Source: an uncultured Sphingomonadales bacterium
Lineage (GTDB): Bacteria; Pseudomonadota; Alphaproteobacteria; Sphingomonadales; Rhodothalassiaceae
Length of the DNA stretch: 64,000 nt
Assembly (NCBI GenBank): GCA_947499155.1
Contig: CANMND010000002.1
Span: forward strand, 310,001 to 374,000
Reading direction: 5' to 3'
Shown: in pieces, positions 28,584 to 38,118 of the stretch
Numbering within the stretch: position 1 is the first letter of the stretch
Layout of the letters: each line of letters starts with the position of its first letter
The notes under the pieces: model-generated
The model's input: only the letters and a program-made list of their open reading frames with translations
Told to the model about the DNA's origin: nothing
Database searches by the model: none
Translations under genes and position numbers: made by a program

Positions 28584-29789
28584 ATGACAGCAAACAGCCA
28601 ATGTAAAAAGCACAGACATATGCAAAACCTTCAAAAACTGATCCTTGCCGTTCTTATCCTCCTGCCCCTATCGGCCATGGCGCAAGGAATCACGACCGAT
28701 GCCCGTCATGCGGTCGTGATCGAAGTGGAAACTGGTGATGTGCTTTTTTCCAAAGAGCCAGATGTCATGTTTCCTCCGGCATCCATGTCCAAGATGCTAA
28801 CGGTTTACCTTGCTTTTGAACAGATCAAGGAAGGGTCCTTGTCACTGGACGACACGACAAGAGTAAGCGATTCAGCTTGGCGCCAATGGGCGGGAAGTGA
28901 AGGGTCTTTGATGTTTCTGGGTGCAGGCGAGACTGTTACGGTCAATGACCTGCTGCACGGCATCATCGTCTCATCAGGCAATGACGCCTGCACGGTTCTT
29001 GCAGAAATGCTGGCAGGAAGCGAAGACGCCTTTGCCGTATGGATGAATGATAAAGCCCAGGATCTCGGGATGACAAACTCCCAGTTCCAAAACGCCTCCG
29101 GATGGCCTGCACCGAACCAATATACCACAGCCCATGACCTTGCCCTGCTTGCCGAACGGACGGTTCGGGATTTTCCAGAGCTTTACAAGTTTTATGGCGA
29201 GAAAAGCTTCACTTATGGCAAGGATTTCCGTACCGGACAGCCCATTACCCAACCAAACCGCAATCCGCTTCTATATCGCATGGATGGCGCTGATGGCCTA
29301 AAAACCGGCCACACGCAGGCCTCTGGATACAGCCTCACCGGATCTGCCGTTCGGGATGGACGCCGACTTGTCGTTGTGGTCTCTGGCCTTGACAGCATGG
29401 CGGCACGGGCACGGGAAAGTCAGTCCTTGCTGGAATATGGCTTTCGTGCCTTTGACACCTATACACTTTTTGGTAACAGCCAGACCGTGGGAGAGGCCGA
29501 TGTCTGGCTGGGAAGCAAAGCAAAACTTCCATTGATCGTAGAAGAGCCTTTGAAGCTGACCCTGTCACGACGCGACCGGTCTGCACTTAAGGTGACGCTG
29601 AGTTATAACAGTCCCATTGCCGCACCCATTGCAAAAGGCCAGCCCGTCGCCAGTATTACAGTTTCCGCTCCTGGTGTTGAGGACAGGAAAATCCCTGTTC
29701 TTGCGGGTGCTGATGTCTCTCAGGTTGGTGGTTTCAGCCGTATCGGGGCGGCACTGGAATACCTACTGTTCGGTTCCGCCGGCAATTGA
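28584..29789 (+). CDS. D-alanyl-D-alanine carboxypeptidase (PBP5/6 family)
   Basis: 401 residues from ATG 28584 (AAAGGA about 10 bases upstream); the open frame extends back into rlpA but without a better start. The signal peptide ends at SAMAQG. The penicillin-binding serine motifs are all present: SxxK in PPASMSKML, SxN in IVSSGNDAC and KTG in LKTGHTQASGYS. The C-terminal beta-sheet domain of PBP5 (about residues 295-390) follows. It trims the terminal D-Ala from peptidoglycan pentapeptides in the periplasm. The stop overlaps a possible TTG start of tmk. Confidence 0.92.
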   Translation: MTANSQCKKHRHMQNLQKLILAVLILLPLSAMAQGITTDARHAVVIEVETGDVLFSKEPDVMFPPASMSKMLTVYLAFEQIKEGSLSLDDTTRVSDSAWRQWAGSEGSLMFLGAGETVTVNDLLHGIIVSSGNDACTVLAEMLAGSEDAFAVWMNDKAQDLGMTNSQFQNASGWPAPNQYTTAHDLALLAERTVRDFPELYKFYGEKSFTYGKDFRTGQPITQPNRNPLLYRMDGADGLKTGHTQASGYSLTGSAVRDGRRLVVVVSGLDSMAARARESQSLLEYGFRAFDTYTLFGNSQTVGEADVWLGSKAKLPLIVEEPLKLTLSRRDRSALKVTLSYNSPIAAPIAKGQPVASITVSAPGVEDRKIPVLAGADVSQVGGFSRIGAALEYLLFGSAGN

Positions 29790-29803
29790 ATGCAAAACAG
29801 GAT

Positions 29804-30436
29804 ATGATAAAGGGCCGCCTCATAACGCTGGAGGGGGGAGAGGGCGTCGGAAAGTCGACCCAGGCCCGCATACTGTCAGATCGGCTGCGCGAGCAAGGCA
29901 AGCCTGTTGTGCTTACTCGTGAACCCGGTGGCTCGCCCAGTGCTGAGAACATCCGCAGATTGCTGGTAGAAGGCGCGCCGGAGCGCTGGCAGCCGATGAG
30001 CGAGACCCTGCTTCATATGGCAGCGCGCGTAGAGCACGTGGCTCACTTGATTCAACCGGCTCTTAATAGAGGGGAGTGGGTGATCTGTGACCGTTTTATA
30101 GACAGTACGCGCGTTTACCAGGGGCATGTGCAAGCTGTTGGTGAAGATGTCATTGATAAAATGCACGAAATTACTCTCGCCTCGCTCATGCCGGATCTGA
30201 CTCTGATCCTTGATCTTCCTGCCAAAAGCGGATTGCACCGGGCAAGTGAACGAGGCGGCAAGGAAAACCGCTATGAACAAATGGGTGAAGACTTCCATAT
30301 AACAGTGTTCAACGCCTTTCGCGCCCTGGCAGATAAAGAGCCTCAGCGCTGCCGCCTGATTGATGCAGATGGCCCGATTGAATGGGTGAGTGACCAGATT
30401 TGGCAGGCCATCATGCCGCTTCTTGAGGCGCCATAA
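29804..30436 (+). CDS. tmk: thymidylate kinase
   Basis: 210 residues from ATG 29804; an upstream TTG at 29786 overlaps the carboxypeptidase stop and would add six. The P-loop is EGGEGVGKSTQARI, the DRx motif lies in CDRFIDSTRVYQG, and an Arg-rich lid (ASERGGKENRYE) follows. It phosphorylates dTMP to dTDP. The end overlaps the holB start by one base (TAATG). The tmk-holB-metG-tatD-MBL order is widespread in alphaproteobacteria. Confidence 0.93.
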   Translation: MIKGRLITLEGGEGVGKSTQARILSDRLREQGKPVVLTREPGGSPSAENIRRLLVEGAPERWQPMSETLLHMAARVEHVAHLIQPALNRGEWVICDRFIDSTRVYQGHVQAVGEDVIDKMHEITLASLMPDLTLILDLPAKSGLHRASERGGKENRYEQMGEDFHITVFNAFRALADKEPQRCRLIDADGPIEWVSDQIWQAIMPLLEAP

Positions 30437-31569
30437 TGGCAAAGTCAGCAACAGGAGACGTCCGGGAAAGTCATCCGCGCTTCACAGTGGACCTGCACGG
30501 CCATCAGCAGGCCGAGACAGCATTCCTCAATGCTGTCTCATCTAGGCGCATGCATCATGCGTGGCTGATAACCGGGCCACGAGGAGTGGGAAAGGCCACT
30601 CTGGCCTATCGCATGGCACGCCACCTTTTACGCGACGATGGCAGCAATAGAAACGTAGACGCTCCATCTTTATTCGGAGAAACAGAAAGCCCTGTCGCCA
30701 GCCTTGAGATGGCAGAAGACGACCCAGTGTTCAGCCGCGTGGCAGCGGGAGGGCATGGAAACCTGCTCATTGTTGAGCGCGGTTGGGACGAACGTAAAAA
30801 GGCCATGCGGGGCGCAATCATTATTGATGATGTGCGCAAGGTCCATGGCTTCTTCACACGAACTGCATCAGAAGCCGGCTGGCGTATCTGTATTGTTGAT
30901 AGCTGCGATGAAATGAATATCAATGCTGCCAATGCCTTACTGAAAATACTTGAGGAGCCACCTGAGAATTCTCTCTTGCTTTTGGTTTCTCACGCGCCTG
31001 GGCGGTTGCTTCCTACGATCCGGTCAAGATGCCGGACTTTACCCCTTACGCCTTTATCCGATGAAGAGGTGATGGAAGTCCTCAACCGCCGTTACCCGGA
31101 CCTGGACAAAGGCGACATTGCTGCCATTGCCTCTTTAGCAGAAGGTGCGCCGGGAAGGGCGCTTGAGCTCGCTAGACAGGACGGACTTGCACTATACCAA
31201 ACATTGCTGTCACTGCTTCAGCAAATGCCGGGCCTTAATATTCCACAAGCCCATGCACTGGCTGGCAAGATGGGACTAAAATCCGCTGACGACAGCTACC
31301 GTATTTTCGCTGCCCTGCTTCTGGAATGGGTGGAGCGAATGGTACGTTCTTCAGCTTCTGGCCATGTCCTTTATGAGGTTGTACCAGGAGAGAAAGATAT
31401 ACGGGACAGATTTGCAAAGGCACTTCCCCTTGATCGTTGGGGGGAGCTGTGGGAAAAGATGAACCGCCTGCTTGCCCAGGCGGATATGGCACATCTGGAC
31501 AAAAAGCAGGTGATCCTTGCCCTTCTGACCATGCTGGACACGGCGTCAAGCGGCCATATGCCTGCGTGA
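30436..31569 (+). CDS. holB: DNA polymerase III subunit delta'
   Basis: 377 residues. The AAA+ P-loop is GPRGVGKATLAYRMA. The sensor/arginine-finger region SRCRTLPLTPLSDEEV and ANALLKILEEPPENSLLLL are typical of DnaX/HolB clamp-loader subunits. No zinc-finger cysteine cluster (as in DnaX) is obvious, favouring delta'. It is a component of the clamp loader that opens the beta clamp at primed DNA. It is placed between tmk and metG, as in many alphaproteobacteria, which supports the name. Confidence 0.9.
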   Translation: MAKSATGDVRESHPRFTVDLHGHQQAETAFLNAVSSRRMHHAWLITGPRGVGKATLAYRMARHLLRDDGSNRNVDAPSLFGETESPVASLEMAEDDPVFSRVAAGGHGNLLIVERGWDERKKAMRGAIIIDDVRKVHGFFTRTASEAGWRICIVDSCDEMNINAANALLKILEEPPENSLLLLVSHAPGRLLPTIRSRCRTLPLTPLSDEEVMEVLNRRYPDLDKGDIAAIASLAEGAPGRALELARQDGLALYQTLLSLLQQMPGLNIPQAHALAGKMGLKSADDSYRIFAALLLEWVERMVRSSASGHVLYEVVPGEKDIRDRFAKALPLDRWGELWEKMNRLLAQADMAHLDKKQVILALLTMLDTASSGHMPA

Positions 31570-31602
31570 CGATTTTAATTTTCAGTTATTCGGGACTCCA
31601 CT

Positions 31603-33156
31603 ATGCCCAAGCAGAAAAGCTTCTATATCACGACACCGATTTACTATGTGAATGATGTTCCGCATATAGGCCATGCCTATACAACACTTGCCTGTGATGT
31701 CCTCGCAAGGTTCAAACGCCTTGACGGTTATGACGTCATGTTTCTGACGGGCACGGACGAGCATGGCCAGAAGGTGGAAAAATCAGCAGCCGCAGCACAG
31801 ATGGATCCAAAACTGTTTTGTGACCAGGTATCAGAAAGGTTTCGTGAACTGGCGCAAGTCATGAACTTTTCACATGATCAGTTCATCCGGACCACAGAAC
31901 CCCGTCATTTCCTATCAGCACAAGCCTTATGGCAACGGATTGAAGCCAATGGCCATATCTATAAGGGAGCCTATTCCGGCTGGTATTCGGTGAGGGACGA
32001 AGCGTTTTATGCTGAATCTGAGCTGGTTGTGGCTGAAGATGGAACAAAGGTGGCACCAACCGGGGCACCAGTGGAATGGCTGGAAGAGCCCAGCTATTTC
32101 TTTGACCTGTCAAAGTGGCAGCAGCCGTTGCTGGATTTCTACGAAAAAAATCCCCATTTTGTACTGCCCAAAACCCGCATGAACGAAGTGACAAGCTTTG
32201 TTAAGGGCGGTTTGAACGACCTCTCAATCTCTCGTACCAGCTTTAAATGGGGGGTGCCGGTTCCGGGCGATCCTGATCACATCATGTATGTCTGGATTGA
32301 TGCCTTAACCAATTACATTACCGCTTTACAATATCCCGATATGGACAGCGAGGCTTATCAGACATACTGGCCAGCGGATGTCCATATGGTGGGCAAGGAT
32401 ATTCTGCGCTTTCACGCAGTTTACTGGCCTGCTTTCATGATGGCCGCTGGTCTGGAGCCACCCAAGCGGGTCTTTGCTCATGGCTGGTGGACCAATGAAG
32501 GACAGAAGATTTCGAAATCATTAGGAAATGTCATTGATCCCTTTGGACTGGTGAATGAATTTGGACTTGATCCTGTTCGATATTTCTTGATGCGGGAAGT
32601 CCCTTTTGGCAGTGATGGCGACTTTTCAAGGCAGAGTTTTGTCACACGGGCCAATGCGGACCTGGCCAATGACTTTGGCAATCTGGCCCAACGCTGTTTA
32701 TCAATGATTGCAAAAAACTGTGATGGCAAAGTCCCGCAACCTGGCACACTACAAGACGCCGATGCCATGTTGTTGACTGATACAGCAAATGTCCTCAAAG
32801 AAGTGCGGGTTTATCTCGACGATCAGGCCGTACATCTTGCGATTGAGGCAATCTGGCGCCAGATTTCAAGGGCGAATGGCTATGTCGCTGCTCAAGAACC
32901 CTGGGTTCACCGGAAAACAGACCCTCAGCGCATGGCCACTATCTTGTATGTCGCGGCAGAGGCGGTACGTAATCTCGCAATTCTATCACAGCCCATTGTG
33001 CCCGAGAGCATGGCAAAACTTCTGGATCAACTTGGTGTGCCAGAGACTGACCGCGGGTTTGATCAACTGGGAGAAGCCGGAAGCCTGGTGCCTGGAACAC
33101 CCTTGCCCCCTCCAATTGGCATATTCCCACGTATAACGGAAAAAGAGAGTGCATAA
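31603..33156 (+). CDS. metG: methionine-tRNA ligase
   Basis: 517 residues. The class I HIGH motif lies in NDVPHIGHAYTTLACD and the KMSKS loop in GQKISKSLGNVID. The C-terminal tRNA-binding (OB-fold) extension found in E. coli MetG is missing; this is normal for the shorter MetG group of alphaproteobacteria. There is no clear four-cysteine zinc knuckle in the connective peptide. It charges tRNA-Met. The stop overlaps tatD by one base (TAATG). Confidence 0.93.
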   Translation: MPKQKSFYITTPIYYVNDVPHIGHAYTTLACDVLARFKRLDGYDVMFLTGTDEHGQKVEKSAAAAQMDPKLFCDQVSERFRELAQVMNFSHDQFIRTTEPRHFLSAQALWQRIEANGHIYKGAYSGWYSVRDEAFYAESELVVAEDGTKVAPTGAPVEWLEEPSYFFDLSKWQQPLLDFYEKNPHFVLPKTRMNEVTSFVKGGLNDLSISRTSFKWGVPVPGDPDHIMYVWIDALTNYITALQYPDMDSEAYQTYWPADVHMVGKDILRFHAVYWPAFMMAAGLEPPKRVFAHGWWTNEGQKISKSLGNVIDPFGLVNEFGLDPVRYFLMREVPFGSDGDFSRQSFVTRANADLANDFGNLAQRCLSMIAKNCDGKVPQPGTLQDADAMLLTDTANVLKEVRVYLDDQAVHLAIEAIWRQISRANGYVAAQEPWVHRKTDPQRMATILYVAAEAVRNLAILSQPIVPESMAKLLDQLGVPETDRGFDQLGEAGSLVPGTPLPPPIGIFPRITEKESA

Positions 33157-33959
33157 TGCTTGTCGATAGTCATTGTCATCTTAATTACAAAGGCTTGGCA
33201 GAAGAAGTTGATCAGGTAGTTGAACGAGGAAGGGCCGCCGGAATCGGCACATTTCTGACCATTAACACCAGACTTTCCGAATATGATGATATCCTTGCAC
33301 TGACCGAGCGGTTTCATGATGTTTATGGCACGGTCGGTATCCATCCCCATGAGGCGGAAAATGAAGCGGGCGTCGCCGCTGAGGCTTTGATAAAACGAAC
33401 CCGCCACCCACGGATTGTTGGTCTGGGTGAGACGGGGCTTGATTATTTTTATGACAATGCGCCCCGTGATGCCCAAATAACCAGTTTCCGTGCGCATCTG
33501 GAAGCCGGTCGGCAGACTGGTCTGCCTCTTGTGGTTCATACCCGCGATGCAGAAGACGACACGCTCCAAATCATGACTGACGAATTGAGAAAAGGCCCAT
33601 ACAAGGCAGTAATCCACTGCTTTACAGGCACCAGAGGCTTTATGGAGCAGATGGTGGATCTTGGATTTTATATATCCATATCAGGCATCGTCACCTTCAA
33701 GAAAGCTCAGGATTTGCAGGAAACAGCGCGGCACATTCCGGCTGACCGGCTTCTTGTTGAAACTGATGCGCCTTTTCTGGCTCCTGTTCCCCATCGCGGC
33801 AAGACCTGTGAGCCTGCCTTTGTTGCCGATACGGCCCGTTTTGTCGCTGATCTGCGAGGAATGGTTTACGAAGATCTGACCAGAACCACGACAGACAACT
33901 TTTTCCGTCTCTTTCACAAGGCAATTCGTCCAGGCACTGCAGGCCAACACGCCTTATGA
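33156..33959 (+). CDS. tatD: TatD family DNase/hydrolase
   Basis: 267 residues with a TIM-barrel metal-hydrolase pattern: N-terminal DSHCHLNY, Glu in VGLGETGLDYFYD, His in VVHTRDAED, His in VIHCFTGT and Asp in LLVETDAPFLAP. These are the two-metal ligands of TatD. Family members are 3'-5' exonucleases or deoxyribonucleases with roles in DNA repair or in trimming damaged ends. It sits between metG and the MBL hydrolase with 1- and 4-base overlaps, so the three are co-translated. Confidence 0.9.
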   Translation: MLVDSHCHLNYKGLAEEVDQVVERGRAAGIGTFLTINTRLSEYDDILALTERFHDVYGTVGIHPHEAENEAGVAAEALIKRTRHPRIVGLGETGLDYFYDNAPRDAQITSFRAHLEAGRQTGLPLVVHTRDAEDDTLQIMTDELRKGPYKAVIHCFTGTRGFMEQMVDLGFYISISGIVTFKKAQDLQETARHIPADRLLVETDAPFLAPVPHRGKTCEPAFVADTARFVADLRGMVYEDLTRTTTDNFFRLFHKAIRPGTAGQHAL

Positions 33960-34708
33960 AAGTCACCATATTAGGCTGTGGCACATCAACCGGCGTCCCC
34001 CGGCTTCCCAATGACTGGGGACAATGCGATCCGTCCAACCCCAAAAACCGTCGTGGGCGCGCATCCATTCTGGTGGAGCAGGGTGGAAGCACTGTCCTAG
34101 TGGATACAGGGCCTGATATGCGCGCCCAGCTTCTGGCGGCAGAGGTTGCAAAAATTGATGGAGTCCTCATCACCCATGACCATGCAGACCATACCCATGG
34201 GATCGATGATCTGCGTGGTTACCGCATGGAAATGGACCAGGATATCCCGCTTTATGCTTCAAAAGAGACTTTGGAGCGCCTCACTCAACGGTTCGATTAT
34301 ATCTTTGAGCGCCGACACGGCTATCCGACCATTTGCGCCGGCCATGAAATAACTAGCCCTGTCACTATTGGTGAAATAACGGCCCAACCCTTTTTACAAG
34401 AACATGGCCCGATCTGGTCTTTGGGTTTTCGCTTTGGTGATATTGCCTATTCCACCGATGTAAACGGCTTTCCCGAAGAAAGTTTTGTCGCCCTCGAAGG
34501 GGTGAAAGTCTGGATTGTTGACGCCCTGCGCATTCGCCCTCATCGCACGCATGCCCATCTTAACATGACCCTGTCCTGGATTGAACGCGTAAAGCCGGAG
34601 CGGGCGATCCTTACGCATCTAAGTAATGAAATGGATTATGATAGTCTAAGCGCTACCCTGCCTGATGGAGTAGAGCTTGCCTATGATGGTATGATAATCA
34701 GGACATAA
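33956..34708 (+). CDS. MBL-fold metallo-hydrolase (PhnP-like)
   Basis: 250 residues. The N-terminal GCGTSTGVPRLPNDWGQCDP and NRRGRASILVE, then the metal motif ITHDHADHTHGIDDLR (HxHxDH), then Asp in YSTDVNGF and a C-terminal His in LTHLSNEMDY. This is the arrangement of PhnP-type phosphodiesterases and the alphaproteobacterial MBL protein regularly found after tatD. PhnP hydrolyses cyclic ribose phosphates in phosphonate use, but no phn genes are present, so the physiological substrate is open. Overlap with tatD is 4 bases. Confidence 0.85.
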   Translation: MKVTILGCGTSTGVPRLPNDWGQCDPSNPKNRRGRASILVEQGGSTVLVDTGPDMRAQLLAAEVAKIDGVLITHDHADHTHGIDDLRGYRMEMDQDIPLYASKETLERLTQRFDYIFERRHGYPTICAGHEITSPVTIGEITAQPFLQEHGPIWSLGFRFGDIAYSTDVNGFPEESFVALEGVKVWIVDALRIRPHRTHAHLNMTLSWIERVKPERAILTHLSNEMDYDSLSATLPDGVELAYDGMIIRT

Positions 34709-34853
34709 TCTAGTATTACATATTGATTTTTTAAGTTAACTATTATTTTTCAATAACTTGCATCGATGGTAGCACATTTTAAGTAGGACATGAAAAGCGA
34801 TAGGAACAAACACTGTGCCTTTTGCAAATCACTGACAATCCTGGAGCGAGGAC

Positions 34854-35633
34854 ATGACAGACAAAGACCCCTGGCGCAGGATTCACCCAAGGAACACTGA
34901 CCGTAACAGTCCTCGCAGGAGGCCCCAGCACAGATCAGGGCGATCAGTCTGGCGTCGCCTGCTGTGGTGGCTGATATTCCTCGCCGGGCTATTCATCCTT
35001 GCCAACTGGCTGTTCCCCGGATTTTCCATTAACACTGCGGGCGAAGTTCTGGCCATCTCAACACTTGTCGTTATTGGCAGTGTGATCGTTATATCGCTTC
35101 GGCTCCATTACAGGGAGTTTTTCCGCTATGTCGCTCTTTGGAGCGGGATTGTACTGGTGCTTGCTGCTGCCTATGCCTTTCGACACGATATTGCGCAAAT
35201 TGCAGACCGCATTGCAGGCTCCGCCTCCGTTTCTCGCGGCTATGTACAAGAAGACGCAAGAGGCGAAGCCATGGTCTTTGAACGGGGCAGGGATGGTCAT
35301 TTTCACATCCGGGCCCGCATCAATGACAAGCAGGTGCATTTCCTGGTTGATACAGGTGCAACCAATGTGGTGCTGACGAGAAATGATGCGGACAAACTGG
35401 GAATAAAGCCCAATGCTGACCAGTTTTTTGAACGCTATTATACTGCTAATGGGGTCATTATGGCTGCCCCTGTGATGTTGGACAATATTGCCATCGGCAA
35501 CACGATCCATGTCTCATCAGTGAGGGCAAGCGTTTCTGAAGGCGAATTGGGCGTTTCGCTATTAGGCATGTCATTTCTAAACCGGCTTGGCAGCATTGAG
35601 ATATCTGGTGAGAAATTGATTGTAAGACAGTGA
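34854..35633 (+). CDS. TIGR02281-type retropepsin-like aspartic protease
   Basis: 259 residues. A basic N-terminal tail of about 40 residues precedes three membrane segments (about residues 38-56, 62-80 and 88-105). A single aspartic-protease domain carries the catalytic signature FLVDTGATNVVLT. Like retroviral proteases, one domain holds one catalytic Asp, so the active enzyme should be a dimer. Alphaproteobacteria commonly carry such membrane-anchored clan AA proteases; the substrate is unknown. The start is ATG with GGAGCGAGGAC upstream. It is convergent with tadG, only 10 bases between stops and no terminator seen. Confidence 0.82.
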   Translation: MTDKDPWRRIHPRNTDRNSPRRRPQHRSGRSVWRRLLWWLIFLAGLFILANWLFPGFSINTAGEVLAISTLVVIGSVIVISLRLHYREFFRYVALWSGIVLVLAAAYAFRHDIAQIADRIAGSASVSRGYVQEDARGEAMVFERGRDGHFHIRARINDKQVHFLVDTGATNVVLTRNDADKLGIKPNADQFFERYYTANGVIMAAPVMLDNIAIGNTIHVSSVRASVSEGELGVSLLGMSFLNRLGSIEISGEKLIVRQ

Positions 35634-35643
35634 AACTGCTTGA

Positions 35644-37293
35644 TTATCTACTCAAGTGAAGATTGGCAAGATCATTACCAATCGTCCTGAAGGCTGCACG
35701 TAATTCTGCATTACTTGGGGCCAGAAAGGCATTGGCAGGTCGTGAAGCACAGTCTTGATATATGGCGCGGAGCCTTTGCTCATTGCTGCCATTTTTAGTT
35801 GCTACATCACCCAGGATAACCGTATAGACCTCAACCCGGTCGCGCCCATTAACGCCGCCTTGTTTCATCGCATAACACGTCTTTTCCAGGCGTTTGTCGA
35901 ATTCACGGATCGCGCCATTCGGACTCGTCACACCCAGCCTGTTCTCTGGCAATCGGCCATAAGCTGTATAATCATTCGCACCAACATCATTCAACCCATC
36001 GGTCATCATGATCAATGCTTTGACAGTTTCCAGGTCATTATACGGCACCGAATTAGGGAAGGGGGGGTCAGGATCCAGCAGGCGCCAGCCCCAGACCAGA
36101 CCCTGATTGCCGATTGTCCAGCCCGTCGGATTCAATTTGGTGTTGATGTAATTTTCCAGAGTTGCCCGATCGCTGGTAAAGGGCAGAAGACGCGATGGAC
36201 ACCAGACATTCGGCCCACGTGTCCCTGATGAATTTGGCAGACTAAATGTGCCTTCACCCTTCGGACTGTTGCCATTTCGATAGAAGGCCTCGTTTTTCAC
36301 ATATGGAAGTTTGGCCGGTGCCTTAAAACCCGGATTAGTCGGGTCCATATCGGGATGGCTGAATGGCAACTGACGATATTGGTTATCACGCCAACTCGGA
36401 GGATTTGCAAAGTTCTCCCAATGGGGTGTGATATATGGTTTCCACTTCCCTCCCACTGAAACAGGTGCTGTATTTGCGTCATAAGCATCTGCCTCAAGTA
36501 CGGTCCTGTCATTACTTAAGACCCCTGGTGTCGACCGTGCCTGCACACAGCCCCCCCAACGGCGGCGGGAATCACTATGATTTCTGAGATTGGCAGGAAG
36601 ATAAGACCAATCAATAAAATCGTTACCTAAATCACCGACATTAACGGTTGCAGCATAAGGGACGATAGCGATCGACAGTTTTTCACTTGTCGTATTTGCC
36701 CCAAACAAAATATCAACAAGATCCCGGTTAGCCTGACGTAACGCCTGGATTTTACCGCCTTTATCCATAGATCCTGTCACATCAAGCACGACTGCAAGCT
36801 GAAGACCAAGATTCTCCCGCGTGACCTCAGCTGATGTGGCAACCTGAAAATCCGTGATCCCAACAAGCTTCATGAACAGGGTCGGCAAGGTCGCAGAAGC
36901 GGATACTCTTAATTTTTCTGGCTCACCAGCGACTGAAATTGGTTCGATCACAAACGACGTCAATTCAGAGTCCATATAGCCAGACGGAAAATTCGCATTG
37001 AAATATGCTTGTATATCGTCATCACGTGAGGGGAGGTTAAAGGCCCGTCCACCAGCCAAAGCTGCGGAATCAAGTGCGGTACTTAATTGCGAGCGCATCA
37101 CAAAGCCACGGGCAATATCGGTTGCCATACCAACCGAAACAACAAGCGGGATCAGAGACACCGCGACCCATGTCAGGATCGACCCGCGTCGTTCATTGAG
37201 AAGACCGCGCTTTTTGAAGTTCCACACAGACATGGAACAGCGCATTGCTTCATAAAGCATGGCAATAGGTACGGCTTTTCGGTGTTGGGGCAT
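35644..37293 (-). CDS. TadG-like pilus assembly protein with von Willebrand factor A domain
   Basis: About 549 residues from ATG 37293 (AGGGAC upstream); GTG at 37317 and ATG at 37233 are alternatives. The N-terminal pilin-like region contains RRGSILTWVAVSLIPLVVS, the membrane anchor of TadE/F/G proteins. A vWA domain follows with a metal-site-like VVLDVTGSMDKGGK and a later Asp-containing segment (LIMMTDGLNDVG). A long insertion rich in Pro, Asn and Arg sits between them. Probable minor pilin or envelope protein of a Tad (Flp) pilus. It is divergent from two TadE-like genes. Two 7-base homopolymers (G7 near 36061, C7 near 36550) occur in the gene. Confidence 0.8.
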   Translation of the reverse strand: MPQHRKAVPIAMLYEAMRCSMSVWNFKKRGLLNERRGSILTWVAVSLIPLVVSVGMATDIARGFVMRSQLSTALDSAALAGGRAFNLPSRDDDIQAYFNANFPSGYMDSELTSFVIEPISVAGEPEKLRVSASATLPTLFMKLVGITDFQVATSAEVTRENLGLQLAVVLDVTGSMDKGGKIQALRQANRDLVDILFGANTTSEKLSIAIVPYAATVNVGDLGNDFIDWSYLPANLRNHSDSRRRWGGCVQARSTPGVLSNDRTVLEADAYDANTAPVSVGGKWKPYITPHWENFANPPSWRDNQYRQLPFSHPDMDPTNPGFKAPAKLPYVKNEAFYRNGNSPKGEGTFSLPNSSGTRGPNVWCPSRLLPFTSDRATLENYINTKLNPTGWTIGNQGLVWGWRLLDPDPPFPNSVPYNDLETVKALIMMTDGLNDVGANDYTAYGRLPENRLGVTSPNGAIREFDKRLEKTCYAMKQGGVNGRDRVEVYTVILGDVATKNGSNEQRLRAIYQDCASRPANAFLAPSNAELRAAFRTIGNDLANLHLSR

Positions 37294-37470
37294 GATGGTT
37301 CTTGTCCCTAAAATCACATGCGATCTGACATTTTTCCATCATCTTCTAAATACAACGTTAATGTTTTCATGCGATTTATGGATTTATGTTAATCAAAGTA
37401 AGTCAGAACCCTAATGATTAAACTGTATAATCACTCTAAAGTGGGCCAATTATAGGATAGGGGTGATTTA

Positions 37471-38118
37471 ATGCTTGGATTTACTGAAAATATCTTAAAA
37501 TATTTACTTAAGTGTCAGAAGAGAATTTTTCCTGACCGCAGTGGATCACCCGCTATTGAATTTGCACTGGCCTTTCCGATTGTCCTTGGCCTGACCATGG
37601 GCATAATTGAAATCGGCCATATCACCTTTGCCAATGCCACTCTGGAAGGGGCCGTTCGTGAAGCATCCCGCCGGGGTGTAACAGGTTTTATTCCCGACAA
37701 TACCTCACGTGAAGACCATGTTCGCGGGCGTATTATTGAAATGATGCGGATATTCAGTCTTGAAGGCGAGATTGGTATCGATACGAAGGTTTATGACAGC
37801 TTCGCCGATATTGGCAAACCAGAACCCTTCAGTGATACCAATGACAACGGTACCTATGACGAAGGTGAATGTTTTACCGACGTTAATCAAAATGGTGTCT
37901 GGGATCCGGATATGGGGGTAGCGGGGCTTGGCGGGGCCGGTGCGATAGTCGTCTATTCTGCCAATGTCAACTTGCGCCTTCTTACACCTGCATTCAGATG
38001 GATGACCGGATCTGAGGATGGCTCGATCCGACTTGAGGCATCGACCGCGGTGCGCAATGAGCCGTTTAACCTTCTCAAGCAGAATGTTGGATCAGGAGCA
38101 CCAACCATATGCAGTTAA
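37471..38118 (+). CDS. TadE-family pilus assembly protein
   Basis: 215 residues. A short cytoplasmic N-terminus is followed by the TadE membrane motif SPAIEFALAFPIVLGLTMGI (Glu at position 5 of the processed hydrophobic region, as in prepilin-like proteins) and by GHITFANATLEGAVREASR. The later part holds a run of acidic, Asn-rich loops (DTNDNGTYDEGECFTDVNQN) resembling calcium-binding repeats of the EF-hand or dockerin type. This acidic loop is longer than in ordinary TadE proteins. The end overlaps the next TadE-like gene by 10 bases. Confidence 0.8.
   Translation: MLGFTENILKYLLKCQKRIFPDRSGSPAIEFALAFPIVLGLTMGIIEIGHITFANATLEGAVREASRRGVTGFIPDNTSREDHVRGRIIEMMRIFSLEGEIGIDTKVYDSFADIGKPEPFSDTNDNGTYDEGECFTDVNQNGVWDPDMGVAGLGGAGAIVVYSANVNLRLLTPAFRWMTGSEDGSIRLEASTAVRNEPFNLLKQNVGSGAPTICS

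Noticed and set aside
34733-34759. AAGTTA/TAACTT inverted repeat after the MBL hydrolase
   Set aside because: AT-only stem with the T-run in the loop, not a plausible terminator.
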